Source of the DNA: Xylocopa sonorina | Lineage: Eukaryota > Arthropoda > Insecta > Hymenoptera > Apidae | NCBI RefSeq assembly: GCF_050948175.1 | Contig: NC_135194.1 | Span: 11,338,033 to 11,402,032 of the forward strand | Direction: 5' to 3' | Length of the DNA: 64,000 nucleotides | Shown: one piece after another, positions 40,993 through 53,800 of the stretch | Layout of the letters: every line of letters begins with the position of its first letter | Position numbering within the stretch: position 1 is the stretch's first letter | The notes under the pieces: generated by a model | What the model saw: the letters and a program-made list of their open reading frames with translations, nothing else | Database searches by the model: none | Told to the model about the DNA's origin: nothing | Program-made: the position numbers and the translations under genes

Positions 40993-43900
40993 ATGAGTTT
41001 GACTATGAGAAACGCAGCGGTCAGCCTATTCATCGTGGTTTCTTCGGCCCTCATCGCGCACAGTTTCCCCGATGGAGCACCGGTAGATACTTGCGTGAAA
41101 CCATCGAAGGCTAACGAGCCGAATCATGGCCAAGCGAAGTCGAAACCCTTGAATACGAACCCTTACACGTTCACAGCCTCCTCGTCGCAATACGGTCCCG
41201 GATCGCAGATAACTGGTATGTTATTTGTTATATCTATTAATTAAACAAATTGAGGACTTTACCGCTAGGGGTAGTATTCTAACGATAGCCAATGCTCAAA
41301 CTAGCAAAGTCGTAGAAATGACTAACACTTTTTTTTATCGATCAAAACCTCGGTTGGAGGAAATGATCTATAGCATTTGCAATTTTGTTCCACACTTTCT
41401 TCTTCTTTCTCAAAATGCCCAACAAGAGAATAAAGGCTGAGAAAAAAGAGGAAAACAGTTTTTTCCCTAGAAAAGGGAAGGAAACGAGTAACTTCCCTTG
41501 AAAGGAGAAAAGTGAAAACGATGAGCTTGAGAGAAGGGAAGATTGCTTCGAAGAAGGATAAGAAAGGGTGGTCGGATATCCCGCGGCGGGGAAAAGGCCG
41601 CGTGTTCTGGCTCTAAAATTAGCGGTATGGCGACAGAACTATCGGGCAGGAAAAGAATAAAACGGAACGGAGCCGGGCATGGGAACAATCGATCCAATCA
41701 ACGTGGATACCGTGCAACTCGAAACGCGTCTAAACGCTAACAATCGCGTATTCTGTGGCTCGTAGGTCGGTTCTGCATGCTCAATCATCGGAATAATAGC
41801 GCGCGCCTCGAATCGTTCGTAGAGAAATTTTTTTCTGCGTGGATTTCGTAAAACACGAAACACGATGAGAGACGGAGATCGCGTGTCTAAAATTCCTGTT
41901 ACTCATCGAGCTCGTTACGTATATGGAAACACCGCGTCGAAATCAAACAACACTCGCGTGCACTTCTTACCGATTTACACGTTCCATTTTGTTGCTGGTA
42001 AATGTCAGCTAGTTGACTTAGAAACCGATCTTTAAATACCTCGAGCGATTCCTTTTCGTTTTATTTAAATAGTTAATTTAGAAAAGAATTCAATCGTTCA
42101 ATGTCTGGTTATTTGTTAATACGTTTCTGATCCGTTCGCTAACAAATTTCGTGCACGTATATGTCTGCGGACCGAAAGTGGCGTACTTTACAACTACGCG
42201 GTTCCATAAATAAAGAACGAGACTAATTCCAGGTGTAAGTAGAAATACAACTTGGTGCAGCTCCGCCCACTTAAATCTAAAGCACGCATTCTATGATAGA
42301 ATGCGAGCAATTCGCCCTTCTCGTATGCAAGAACTATGCGCGTTTCTCTCGCATTTAGAACATATAATCGTGCAATTCGTTGTGCTCCCTTTCGCATTCG
42401 TAGTACTGCGTTTATTTTTAAAGTAAGTCAAACAATTTGCGACTCACCGGTCGTTGAACATGTTGTCTGTTAATTCGACGATTGATGGAGTGGCTCCTCG
42501 TTACTCTGACATTCTGGACCACGTTGGCAAACCTACGAAAGAGAGATCTGTTAGTTGAAAAAGGAAGGACAATTAATTTTCTAACATGTAGAATCTATTT
42601 TTTAAATTGCTTTTAAATATTGTTTGGTAGTTGTGGAATTGACTGTGATTCTTTAATTCACATCTCGTTCAGAATTGTGATAAACGGTGTAAGGAAAGAA
42701 AAGGAAAACACAATTCCTTTTTACAGATCGTACAAATGATAGCATGGTGTTCAATCATTTCAATCACGTCGGAAAGCAAGGGCCAAGAAACACCCCCTCG
42801 TACACAGTTCTCTCTCCGTTCGATTGCCCACCCTCTTTTCGTTTTTCCCAACACTGGCAGACAGTTTGATCGCGGTATTCCCGCGAGATTGAGTTTTCCA
42901 GTGTTCCGATCGGTTTCCAGTGACCATCAGCGGCTCGTCGTTCAAGGGATTCTTCCTGCAAGCGCGTGATCCCGAAACAGACGCCTGGATCGGCTCCTGG
43001 GCGCAAACGGAGAACACGAACACCCACCCTGAGTGCAGCGCCGTGACTCACGCTGATCCTTATGAGAAACAGCACGCCACCCTTATCTGGAATGCACCAC
43101 CGAACGCCCGTGGACGCGTGTACTTTACGTGAGTGCCAATTCTCATCGCGCGAACATGATAAACTGCTCGAACGCGTCCTGCGTCCCCAGATGTCCAGTC
43201 GAGAATTTTAAAAGAATTTTAAAGCTACCTTTCGAACCGAAGGACCGCGAAAAATCACGGTATTGGAATATTTATCCATTCGAAGGGGGAAGCTGGTTGC
43301 GATTTGTTTTTCCGTGTGTTTTAGATTTTTATAACTATGCAAGACACTGGTCTAATTATCGAACTCTAATTAGAGAAAAACTCTTATTGTCGTCTTTAAC
43401 AGAATTGAGATCAGGGCCTTTAATTTTCTATTTTATTTCGTTGTTCGAGAAATCTAAACCTCGAGGTTAATAGGGTAATTGTACGTAAATTATTTTATCG
43501 GAATTGTATTTACTTCCTTCATTAATTATCGTTTTAATAACGTATCCGATGCTCGATAGATAATTTATATGCAATAATGTTCATCGGAATGCCAGTAAAA
43601 TGGATTTGCAGCTTTGAAGCCGTGTAAATTCTAAATACCCGTCACGTTTAATTCAGACACATTCGTTATGAACGACATGCGTACGCTACTGAATGTAATT
43701 TATGGTAACTGGTAGCACTTCGGTGAAGGGAATATTCGTAATTTCTTCCTCGCAGAATGCAGTCAAGTTGCGTCACTCTTATCGCAAATGGACGATAATA
43801 TTTATTGCACTCTTGAGACAGGAACGAGTACAGGCCATTAGAAAATAGTTGCGATATAGTGGTCATTATTAACTAAGTTCATTATTTAGTAAGTTCATAA

Positions 43901-44745
43901 TGGAATCGCGATGTAAAGAGGTATTATTTCCAAGACGTTTGAAACCATAACGAGGATAATTGTACCATAGTTTCAAAATTGCGAAAAATGCAGGGGAGGC
44001 AGGATTCTTTTTCGATTTCTCGCAAAAATCGGGTGCAGCGAGTTGTAGTCTGAACGAAGGGCTTCCATTTCGACAGAAGGCTAATGCAATGAGACTAATT
44101 GTACGCAGTTGGCCAGTGGAAGTGATCGCTTCCGTTGAACGGCTGCTCTCGAATACGCGCGTTATACGGCAGACTTGTTAATAAACCACCGAATTTCTAG
44201 GAAACATTTGATTACGAGTCAAAAGGTTCACATGCGGAGTCGCAACGTGGCGAATGAATCGTTTCGGCTCGATGCAGCCTCTCGTCCGAAATGGTCCACG
44301 TTAAAACCGTTTCGCAGCACCGAACTCTCTATTTTCCTTTCTCGTTTTACTATCCTTCACTTTTTTCGTATAACCGTAGAAAAAGTTGCTTCGAGCGGAG
44401 TTCTAAACTTGTTCCGGTTCTCGTACTGGAGTGCATTTTTTTAAATAACTGCTTTCTCAGGGGAAATTAAAATACGTGCTTTGATCGATGTTTAAAAAAA
44501 TTGCCGCAGTTGCTAAACGTTATTCGTTGGTTGCAGACTCGGCTCATTTTACGCGTGATAGAATGTACGAGTATCTAACTTTGTCAACGATTACCTCATC
44601 TTTTAAACGAGCAAAAACACGAACATATTGCACTTGCTTACGCTGCAAGGGTGGTATTTATAATTTTTGTTCTGATTGCAGAGGCACCATCTTGAAGGAG
44701 TACGCAACATATTGGTCCAACGTGGTCGCTACGACGAAGAACTGA
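40993..44745 (+). CDS. Reeler-domain secreted protein (putative defense protein, Hdd11/l(2)34Fc type)
   Basis: Small secreted protein with a single Reeler domain; insect relatives are induced after bacterial challenge, but the biochemical role is unknown. Exons: 40993-41215, 42921-43128, 44682-44745; junction phases 1 and 2 fit exactly, giving 164 aa. Residues 1 to about 24 are a signal peptide (MSLTMRNAAVSLFIVVSSAL). The mature part shows family landmarks: GAPVDTC, YGPGSQITVTISGSSFKGFF, LQARD, and an IWNAPPNARGRVYFTGTI strand. The last exon, only 21 codons, encodes LKEYATYWSNVVA, equivalent to the aromatic C-terminal strand of relatives. Two cysteines (C34, C113) probably form one disulfide. 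An in-frame TTG lies upstream at 40942, but the first Met giving a good signal peptide is used here; Met5 is an alternative. Strand and family are firm, the exact mature start is not. Confidence 0.9.
42285..42305. repeat. 9-bp palindrome in Reeler intron 1
   Basis: CGCATTCTA, loop TGA, then TAGAATGCG. It lies in the 1.7-kb first intron; no function evident. Confidence 0.7.
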
Positions 44746-47673
44746 AAGTTATCATACAAATCTGTTTTGAGTTGTTTAAACAGTGTGCTTTCAAGTCGAA
44801 GGCACTACGATTCGCTCGTAGATGAAAGCAGTTATGACATCTCGTTAGAGCATCGCAACGATCGAATATTTGTATATTTTGCGTTATCTTGTATATTGAT
44901 TTATTTTTTCACACGAAGATACGATTTTAAATATAAAAACGTAAAAATACAATCTATCCCTTCTTTTTCTCACGGACGGCGTTGACTTTCGTCGAACGTG
45001 CATGAAACATTAATGATAGTGGTACTGGCTACTTTTTTCGCTGGTCCACGCTGGAAACTACTTTCTATTTTCATTCGCAAGCGGTTTCATTCGTCACGTT
45101 GATTGTGCCACTAACTATAAAGTATAGGTCCTCGATCTGTCAGACAAAGTTGCGTAATCCTCGATTGTACGAGCGTACATCAAGATTTCTTCGCCTTAAG
45201 GCCTCAGCCATTCGTCAAGCATGCGACTGTACAAGATTCGATTGACAAAATTGGTAAATTCAGATTAACAGATTGAGACAAATCTAGAGGGTGGTCCCGA
45301 CACGCATGAAAGCTGAAGGATTTACAGACTCTCTCGTTCGTCGCAATACCTTTGAATATCGTCTGAGAGTAAAAGTATCTATATAGGCTATCTCAAAAAA
45401 ATGATCACACCGATCTCTCATTGTTACGAATATGGCACAAGGTTCATCCGAACGATTGTCTTCCAACGAACGTGTAAAATTGATTACCAGTAACACAGAG
45501 GGAGCATCATTCTTCCGCGGGAATATTTCATCGAACAACTAACGACTCCGTTGAAACAGTCCCTGGATAACATCTCGTTTGTCAAACAAAGAAACCAGCT
45601 TTCCACATCTCCTCATGCACGCCTGACTTATCCTAACAAACGATCGCTCGGTGGGAAGAACCTTCAGCCTCCTAGGAGACGATTCGTAGCAGGTCTGCTC
45701 TTCCAAGTTTTTCGTCACACTTACGCAACGTTTACTCTCCAAGTTTAATTAAAACTTTCAAACAATATTTAGCAACACGATCATGGTAGACGTTTACTTC
45801 AAACGGCTTCGGATCGCTTGATTAGAGGCTGGGGAGTCTAAGTATTTCCGGCGTGGTCAGCGACCATAGCAGGCGTCTACGCGACACGCTTTTAAATGGA
45901 AGAGAGTTCTCGTTTTGGCGCTTAAAGAGTCGCGATTACCGGTCTCACGCTGAGGCACGTGGGCCGATACGGGGATTGGACGATTACAACACGCTTTCAA
46001 AAGAGGGTTCCGCCGTTTCTTCGTTGGATACCACTAATGGAACCCAGCAGGCATTTGTACGAGCAGGAAACATCGCGGGATACGTTACGCAAGCCTTGCT
46101 TGGTAAAAGTGGGTCGTCTCTACGTAAGGGAGGCACGATAACTTCGAAACCGATCTCTTCCATGCACTTTACGATTCTAAACAGCCTCGAATAGGACCGA
46201 TGCCGGGAGAGCTGTTCGATCAATCCAGATACGGTGGGTTTTACGAGGAGCAGAGACGATTCTGTATCGTATTTCTGTTATCGAAGTGTGCAATCTTGAA
46301 ATCCTTTCGGTTATTTATTTTTTCCATTAGTTCAGGGTTACTTTTTTACTTTCAGTTCCACGGTTGACGAGGAGGATTTAAGGGTTCCATTATTGGAGGA
46401 TTAAAAAAGTCGAATTTTTTAAATTCTACATTGCATCTCTATTACTTGTGTATGCTATTTATGCCGCGATAAAGTAATACAGCATGCCAGACAGATATTA
46501 CAAATGGCTGCAAGAGCCGTGCATAAACCACTGTACCTACAGTTCATTAATCAGATGCAGCATCTACTGTTCACGATATTGTGCAAATGAAACGCTAAAA
46601 AATCCGGTCAGAAAGTACGAGTGACGCAACCACTCGTATAGCGTTAGTCATGTGCTTCTTCGAGTCTGTTCGAAATTTCCTCGACAACCACCCCCACGCT
46701 CGTTTCGCCTGGTCGACGACGTGTTCCTCGCCTAGGATCATGCATATTTACGTTGCTCCGCAGAGAACACATAGACACGGGCTGGCTGTTTCGCGAGTAA
46801 TGACTGACAGAGGCACTGCGCCCCTTCGAAGCGTGCTGGTGAGAATACTCGCGTGCCATTGCGCAGGACGCCGGCGCCCTGGCGTCGCGGCCACCCCTCG
46901 AGCTACACGGTCGTTGTTTGCTGGTTCCACATCGCGAACGACCGTGCACACGGCTCCGTGCGAGGACGACGATCGTTTCCCCGTTTCGTTCCATGAACGG
47001 TCGCGTAGCCCTGCGTCTGTTTTTTTTTTCTTTTCTTTTCTTTCAACCAGTGAGAAACAATAGAGTCTCGTCCGCGCTCGAGAAATCGCTCGTTTCTCTC
47101 TGATTGGACAATCGAAACGTCTCGCGGAACCGATACACGCAGATAAGAAAGAATAGAAGGCAGAGGAGGGAGAAAGAAGTTTCGGTCGAGAACTGAGCAA
47201 GGAGCAATGTGTCGATAAAGTTCCCATGAACCTGTCGTTCAAACGGTGAAGGGGGGGTGGTGGTGGTGGTGGTGGTAGTGGTGGTTGCGGTAAAACGGTT
47301 GTCCATAGTGTCCACGGACCTTGCTCTCCTACTGCTCGACTCGCGACAGCAGTAGGTTGCGACGCAGGGTGAAAAGGGACGGGGCACTGATCACCGTCTG
47401 GCTAATTTCTTTGATCAGATCTCACCCTCGTTTGGTACACTGTCTGCGTGGAACGGCGCCCGGTGGAACCGCGGCGGAGATATGCGCGTGGTATCGATCA
47501 CGCGGGCCGATCGCACGGATATGTGATACCGGAAGTAGGTACGGCAGGCTTGACCTGCGTGCAGGTGCTCCGCGGTGCGTGCCACGTATGCGTACCACGT
47601 ATTAGGGGTGAGCAGCGACAGAGCAGAGAACGGTGCGCGAGAAGAGGCCGCGTGTCCAGGGCCAGTCGTGAAG
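44746..47673. other. Intergenic region and presumed leader of the 47.7-kb gene
   Basis: No recognised gene. The right end (about 47,320-47,673) is GC-rich and directly upstream of the signal-peptide exon, so it probably contains that gene's promoter and 5' UTR; a five-codon upstream open frame occupies 47588-47605. A GGT microsatellite lies at 47257-47286. Confidence 0.4.
47257..47286. repeat. GGT trinucleotide repeat
   Basis: GGT run after seven G; lies upstream of the signal-peptide exon and is probably noncoding. Confidence 0.8.
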
Positions 47674-47857
47674 ATGCACGCCACCGACGCCGTCGCCGCG
47701 ACGGCGTCCCTGCCGTCATCCACGTCCATCGTGTCCGCCTCGAGGATGCCTGGCTATGCGGCCAGGATCGCCTGCGTCCTCCTCGTATCCTGCTGGATCG
47801 TGCAGGACCGCTTGGTGCTCGGCATGTCCGAACCACCGGAGCTCACCACGCTGGAGG
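47674..47857 (+). CDS. Signal-peptide-encoding first coding exon, gene unrecognised
   Basis: Encodes 61 residues plus one base and ends at a consensus donor (GTGAGT at 47858). A hydrophobic stretch (YAARIACVLLVSCWIVQ) followed by DRLVLGMSEPPELTTLE looks like a signal peptide; the translation could start at 47674 or at the second Met at 47746, which sits directly before the hydrophobic core. The exon is GC-rich and CpG-dense, unlike the housekeeping cluster. Upstream, 47588-47605 holds a five-codon upstream open frame. I recognise no family. The acidic exon at 60207 has the matching phase and could be its partner; otherwise the rest of the gene lies in exons I did not find or beyond the window. 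Secretion is inferred from the hydrophobic core only. Confidence 0.5.
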
Positions 47858-50800
47858 GTGAGTTTTTCTCTCTTTGCTAACGCGCATTACGTTTTACTCC
47901 TGGCTACCCTTTGCGAGGACTCGCGTTGCGACTTTGGGACTCACAGGGGTTTTACGAGAATCCAGCGAGAGACCTTCGTGTTCCATTTTTCGTTGCTCTG
48001 CTTCATTTTATGAGCGCTAGAGCGTAGAGACTTGATCGCTCTCTATTCTGTTCTCTGCTGGATGTTATGGATATTCTTTGCTCCATTTTATGGTGAAGTT
48101 TAGAGAAAATACCCGGGATGACGAGTTGTGGATGGTCTTCGATCTTTGTCGAATGATGAAATCGTGGAAGAGTGTACAACACATATGATGATGCATGCTA
48201 TATCGTATTTTAATGATTATTCAACCATCTTTACGCGTTATGCAATGCAATAATTTCGCGAGGCAACGAACTGCAGAATGTTTTTTTTTTCGTCTTTTAT
48301 GCCCCAGAATTAACGGAACCCATTTACGGACTTTCTCCGAATGCACAGGCAGATCAGCCCGTGTCATTGATCACATTCTGCTCATATCCTGCTCGCGTTT
48401 TTTACTCTAGCTCGATATTCGAGCAAATATTTTTCCAGCATCGACAACGAGGGACTATGTGCTGATTCATGTCAAGATACTCCCACCCTTCGCTCTAAGC
48501 CCCCTCGCCGGGGCAGCGGAACACGTACGCTCAACGGATATACAATAAGCCTTTCGCACGTTCGAACAGGGCTATTTATTTACAACTGATCCACGTACAT
48601 TTTCCCTCCTCTAAAATTGTATTCGACGATTCAGTAATCTCTACGAAATCCGCGTGGTAGTATCCGAAATAACAGCCACTGGGAGAATGTAACGACACGC
48701 GTCAGAGGGGCTCGAAACGTGCGAAAAATGTGACGACCGGAGGGGAAATCAATTTTATCGTTCACGATAAAAATGATTCTAATTTAATATCGAAAATGAC
48801 AAATGGGGAGGGATGGAACGTTGAATCAAGGTCAGTTCTTAAGGACTAATATCGCCAAGCGTATTTTACTTACTAATGGTAGCACTTAAATCCGAAGAGG
48901 TACGAAATAGTGGCATTATCGCGAAATCTACCAAAAATGGTTTCTTATCTTCTCTTTTTCCCTGAATAACCCTCTTTAGAGAAGGTTTGTTAACGGGAAA
49001 TGAATGAACGCGATTCTTTCCTGTCTTCGTAATTAAAATTCTTAGTCGAACTCGCGCATTTCCCCGTTGCGGGAGACGCCATCGATCGACGGAATTTATT
49101 AAGACATCGCGAAACGAGCCCAATGCCTTCGCAGGCTCGAAAGTTCAATCGCCAGCTGAAGAGGCCCGGTTTATTTCCCCTCTTCGCCTTCTGCACTCGT
49201 TTGCGTCCTTATTTCCTGAACGAATAAACCCAAGCCCCCTCTATTCAATCGTTAAAGTCCAACCGAATTGCCTTGAATTCCTTCAGGATTCGTCGATCCG
49301 GCGTTAATCTCTTAATCTCCAGCCGCTGTTACAGATACTGCTGGCCCGTTTTAATCGGAAATTTACTATGCTCGTTTCCGGCCATCCCGACGTTGCTTTT
49401 TTTTTTTTTTTTAATAATTCTTCATCCTCTCGAATTTATTACCCCGTCGTTTATTCATCCCCTTTTCCATATCCTCTCTATTTTTCCCTTGTATCGCACA
49501 TATCAATCATATTTTTTATCAACGTACAATAACAATACAATCATTGATACTCTGTGCATTCCTTTTCTGCATACTCTAATTCAAAGTACGCACAATATGA
49601 GGAATAGAAAGAGCATAGACTTGAAGTCAAGGTATTTAAATCGAACGGCTCTTGAATTCACGCAACTTGACCAATCTGAACGAGGGTATAACATCTTAAT
49701 CTCCCAACAAGTTCAGCTAGATCGATCCACGAACGACTAACACCTTGACTTCGTAAAACCATTGTATCCAGCTCGTTTTCCCTTAATGGTCGATTTCTAT
49801 CGATCATGAAGCTGCTCTCGAACGTTCTCAGGAGAGATTGAAGCGTTACAATCAAACAATCAAGCGATCGACGAACAATGGACCAATTCCAGGGGAAATA
49901 ATAACGAATGCAAATTGATTTTAATTTAACAGGGACGAGGAGAAATACAACGAGTTACGGCTCATTGGCTTTCCTCGATATTGATTATACGGAAAAGCGT
50001 TCCAGTACGGGGAAACAAGCTTCCCCGGTTATTCTGCAATGCGCAATAACGCGATGTAAATTTTTACGCTCTGTCTTTTTTCCCACGTATTTCTTTTTTT
50101 TCCCCCTTCTAATAAAATGCAAAAAGGTCAACAGTTTCCGTGGGGTTTCATGGCTCGAGATCCGATCGGCTCGATAACGTCGCTCCAAATACATTTCCAA
50201 TCAAAATATGGTTCTCGTGTACTATTCGGCTGTATTGTGCCGGTTCTGGCGGTCGTTACCGATGCACATGGTTTTCTGCAGAGTCCGGCCGCGGTACATT
50301 TGCAAATTGCACAAGGACTGGCTCGCAGTCGACGTAGCAATAAAGCGTTCGGTTTTACTCGTCCTCGTCCGGTGTTATCAGACGGTAACGAAGGAGTCGC
50401 TTAATTAAATTTTGATTTAATTATGAATTCGTTCGCTTCGAACGTCACGCGCCACTTTAATCCGCGTGGCGCGGGCGTGCATTTGGTTATTCATTTGTGG
50501 AATGTTGCCAAAGCTGATTAAAAGTATAACGCCGCAACGTCGCGATAAAATGCACAGTATAACCGAATTTTTCTCTTTTAACGAGAACGTTTCGTGAGTT
50601 GTAAGAAAAATTTTGTCGCTTAGCTCGCGCGGACTGGCAAGAAATCCTCTCACCTGTATCTACCGGTATCGTGTTCTCGCACTTAAGGGTGGCCACATGC
50701 CAAACGAGCCCTCGACAAACCCTAAACAAGCTCGCATTTTGCCGGTTTTGCTCGGCTATCGACGCGCGAGCATCAGGTTGTGAATAAATATTCAATATCA

Positions 50801-53800
50801 GCCTTTATGAAGCATTCCAGCGGTCGGGCGATGCGAACTATTTAAAGCTAGAATTTTATCGGCCTGTGAAAAAAGTCTCATCAACGTTAAGCACGTACTG
50901 TCGTACGATCGGTGTCCTACATAACGTAATCAGATGAAATATTCCCTCCCCTTTCGGAATGATAAAAAATCCTTCGTCCACGACGATTAGAATGGGTTTT
51001 GAAAAATACACAATCGTCCCAGGCGAATACTTTCAGGTAGATACCATCGTTTATTTGAGTTAATGAAACTGGTTCATGAAACGCTATTGCCAGTACGATA
51101 ACTAAAATATTCACACGTTCTCTCTTTTAGATTTCGTTTTCGTTATCAAATGATTTATCTTCTTAATTATGCATGCACTTTATATTTTTATATTTTCCAC
51201 GGTTAAACATTCGAATATTTTCCACGAAACAACGAAATTTACGCGAAATGTTTAAATCATATACAATATTAATAGAAACACGTTTCTATGTTCGTGAAAA
51301 TGTAGAACAAGCTCGCATAAATATCGACAGACTATTAGCAACGGACGAGAAAAGTTGACTCTGGATGACTAGGGACAAGATCACCGCGAAACCGACGTGG
51401 GACTCACCCCTTCGCAGACCGCAAACAGCGCAACCCTCTACGCTTGGCCGATCATTTCACCCGCGTTCCACGTTGACAACGTGGCGCAATCGGGTAATTA
51501 AACGAAACAGAGCAGCTGGCCGTGCCGTGGCACAATTAACCGTGGAGGCATTTAACGCGAGCCTGGTCCTCGCTAAATATATTCAATCGTAACAAGCACC
51601 CTCGCCCCTGTACGGGCCAGTCGAATAGATTTTCGATTTTAATCGCGCGAGGCATTTAGGCACCCTACGAATGTTCCGCACTAAGCTCGAACAGATACGC
51701 GACGTCGCCGCAGATATGCGCCGTTTAACACACGGTCGAACTTAAACGAACATACAGTCACTCGCAAAAGTCTGTGCAAACAGATACGCTTTTCAAATTT
51801 CAAGTAACTTAAAAAAAAACTGGGGTTTTAAACATTTTATGAAATGTGAAAGAATAAACGGGTAAACCCTTATCCTTTTTGGGGTGTTAACGTTTTCAAG
51901 GGGTTGTACGCGAACTTTTGCAACCGATTGTACATACAAATACAAGTAAACATACAGAAACCCGCACAAGCACCAACAAACCAGTGCAAATACGTTCAAA
52001 CGCGCACAGGGAGCGACTTTCGTGACACCCGTGCGTGCAAGGATTACCTTGGTAAGAATTGTCGGCTCCCCAGGCTGCTAATCGATACAAAATGATATTA
52101 TATCGTCAACTATCACGACGCTGGCACCCTTGAATTTCTACGGCGCAGTTCAGCGCTAGTTTCACGCGAGTAGTTCCTTGCGGATGCGTCCGACGAACAA
52201 TTAGATGACTCAACCCTTGGCTTTGTGCATCGCAATTGCGGCCAACCGGCTGTGTGTGTCACCCATGCTGCTCGATATTCCCTATCGAACCGGACGCGAT
52301 CCTGAAAAAATGATAACGAAACGTGCCGCGTACGTGTCGCGCCTCTGCGTTTCGACCCGTTTTAATTAATGACCCGCTTAGGGGTTGCTCAGGAAGAGAT
52401 TTACTTTTCTTGATTAACTTCCGTAGCTTTTATCGCTTTTATTCTCAGGTGACAGTCTGCCTTCTTTATTGGCGGTTGAGAGTAGGCTTTCGCTTGATTT
52501 GGTCCTCTTAATTATCGGGTCTGAACGTCAGTATACGGTTTCTAACGATGATTAAAGTAAACACTTTAAGTGGAGGAGCAGCTTTTTTTCTAATAAGAAA
52601 GAGTTAAGAGATTTAATGCTCCTTAAGTAGTACCTTTCTTTCCTTTGCTTACACTCGTAAGTTGTTCCGTGAAAATTACGTTGCGATTAAAGTATGTTTC
52701 GTTTCGAGAGACTGGAGTGCATTTCACAGTGAAGGGGTAGTGTAGTTGAAAGGTAGAAACAATTCGCGAAGTTACTTCTTCGGCTAGTTGATAATAATCT
52801 TATCGCAATGAACTCGTTTCTTTAATCTACATTTGAGCCACCCTCGCGTAGAAGTTACTTTCATCAAAATGGTAATATTTCCAGCCTGCGTTTTATCCAA
52901 CGAACATAGCGTTTGCGTAATTCGATGGATGTAAACGCGGCGAAAGCTGCTCGAAGTGCTTTCCTACCTGGTCGCGATTAACAGTATCACCAAACACAGG
53001 GATAATCATAAGCTCGAAAATGCTAATTGCGAGCCCCTCGTTCGAGCCCCGGATTCTCGTAAAATTAGAAAACTTCTCGAATTTTGCGACTGGAAATGCG
53101 TGTTTGAAAATCACGGGTGTCCCATGGAAACTTATTAAATTTCAAGCAGTTTCCTCCAGGCGAGATAATAAACTTTTAATTAGACAAAGTTTATACCAGC
53201 CTCGATTTTTATTCCAGATTTTACGCGAGCCAACGCGGCCAGCTGGTTAAATCATTGATTTACGCGAGACGAGAGGTTTGCACGCGTTCCACAAGTCCCC
53301 TTTTTGCGTCGCCTGGATTATCGATCTTCGAATCGCGACGTATTTCTGGTATCAGTGAATACGAACTCTTTCGTTTTCGTTTTTCCATGATACTCGGTGC
53401 ACCGTGGAGGAAAAAGGTCAATAAGTCCGCGTTCGTTTGAATTTTTCTTGTTGCCTCGCCAGGAAAATCTACGCGTGCTAAATTCACCGGATTATTTTCT
53501 CCCTGCGGTGTACCGACGAAGCGAGGCTGGATGTGTCCCCTTTTAAACGAATTAGTCCTAACCGAATGGATCGTGTAACGTAATCGTCGGGGGTGAACTC
53601 GACGTTCGTGTCGGATTATAAAATTGGTTCTCCAGTTGAAGTTGAAGTACGTGGAAACGCGTACGTTTTTCACGAGCTCGGTTGCTCGCCATAAAACTGT
53701 ATGATTGTAAACCACGAATAGCATGGAAGCTGCCGCAGCCAAATGTGTATCTCCATCGTAGTTGATGGCCTGAATTTTTCTCGCGTTATTGACCACTTGG

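Noticed and set aside
45380..45480. CTATCTCAAAAAAATGATCACACC, reminiscent of transposon ends
   Set aside because: No matching inverted end or target duplication found nearby.
50117..50404. Frame with a hydrophobic stretch followed by AHGFLQSPAA, resembling the start of a lytic polysaccharide monooxygenase
   Set aside because: The similarity is limited to a few residues; the rest lacks the family's second His, Cys pattern and aromatic residues.
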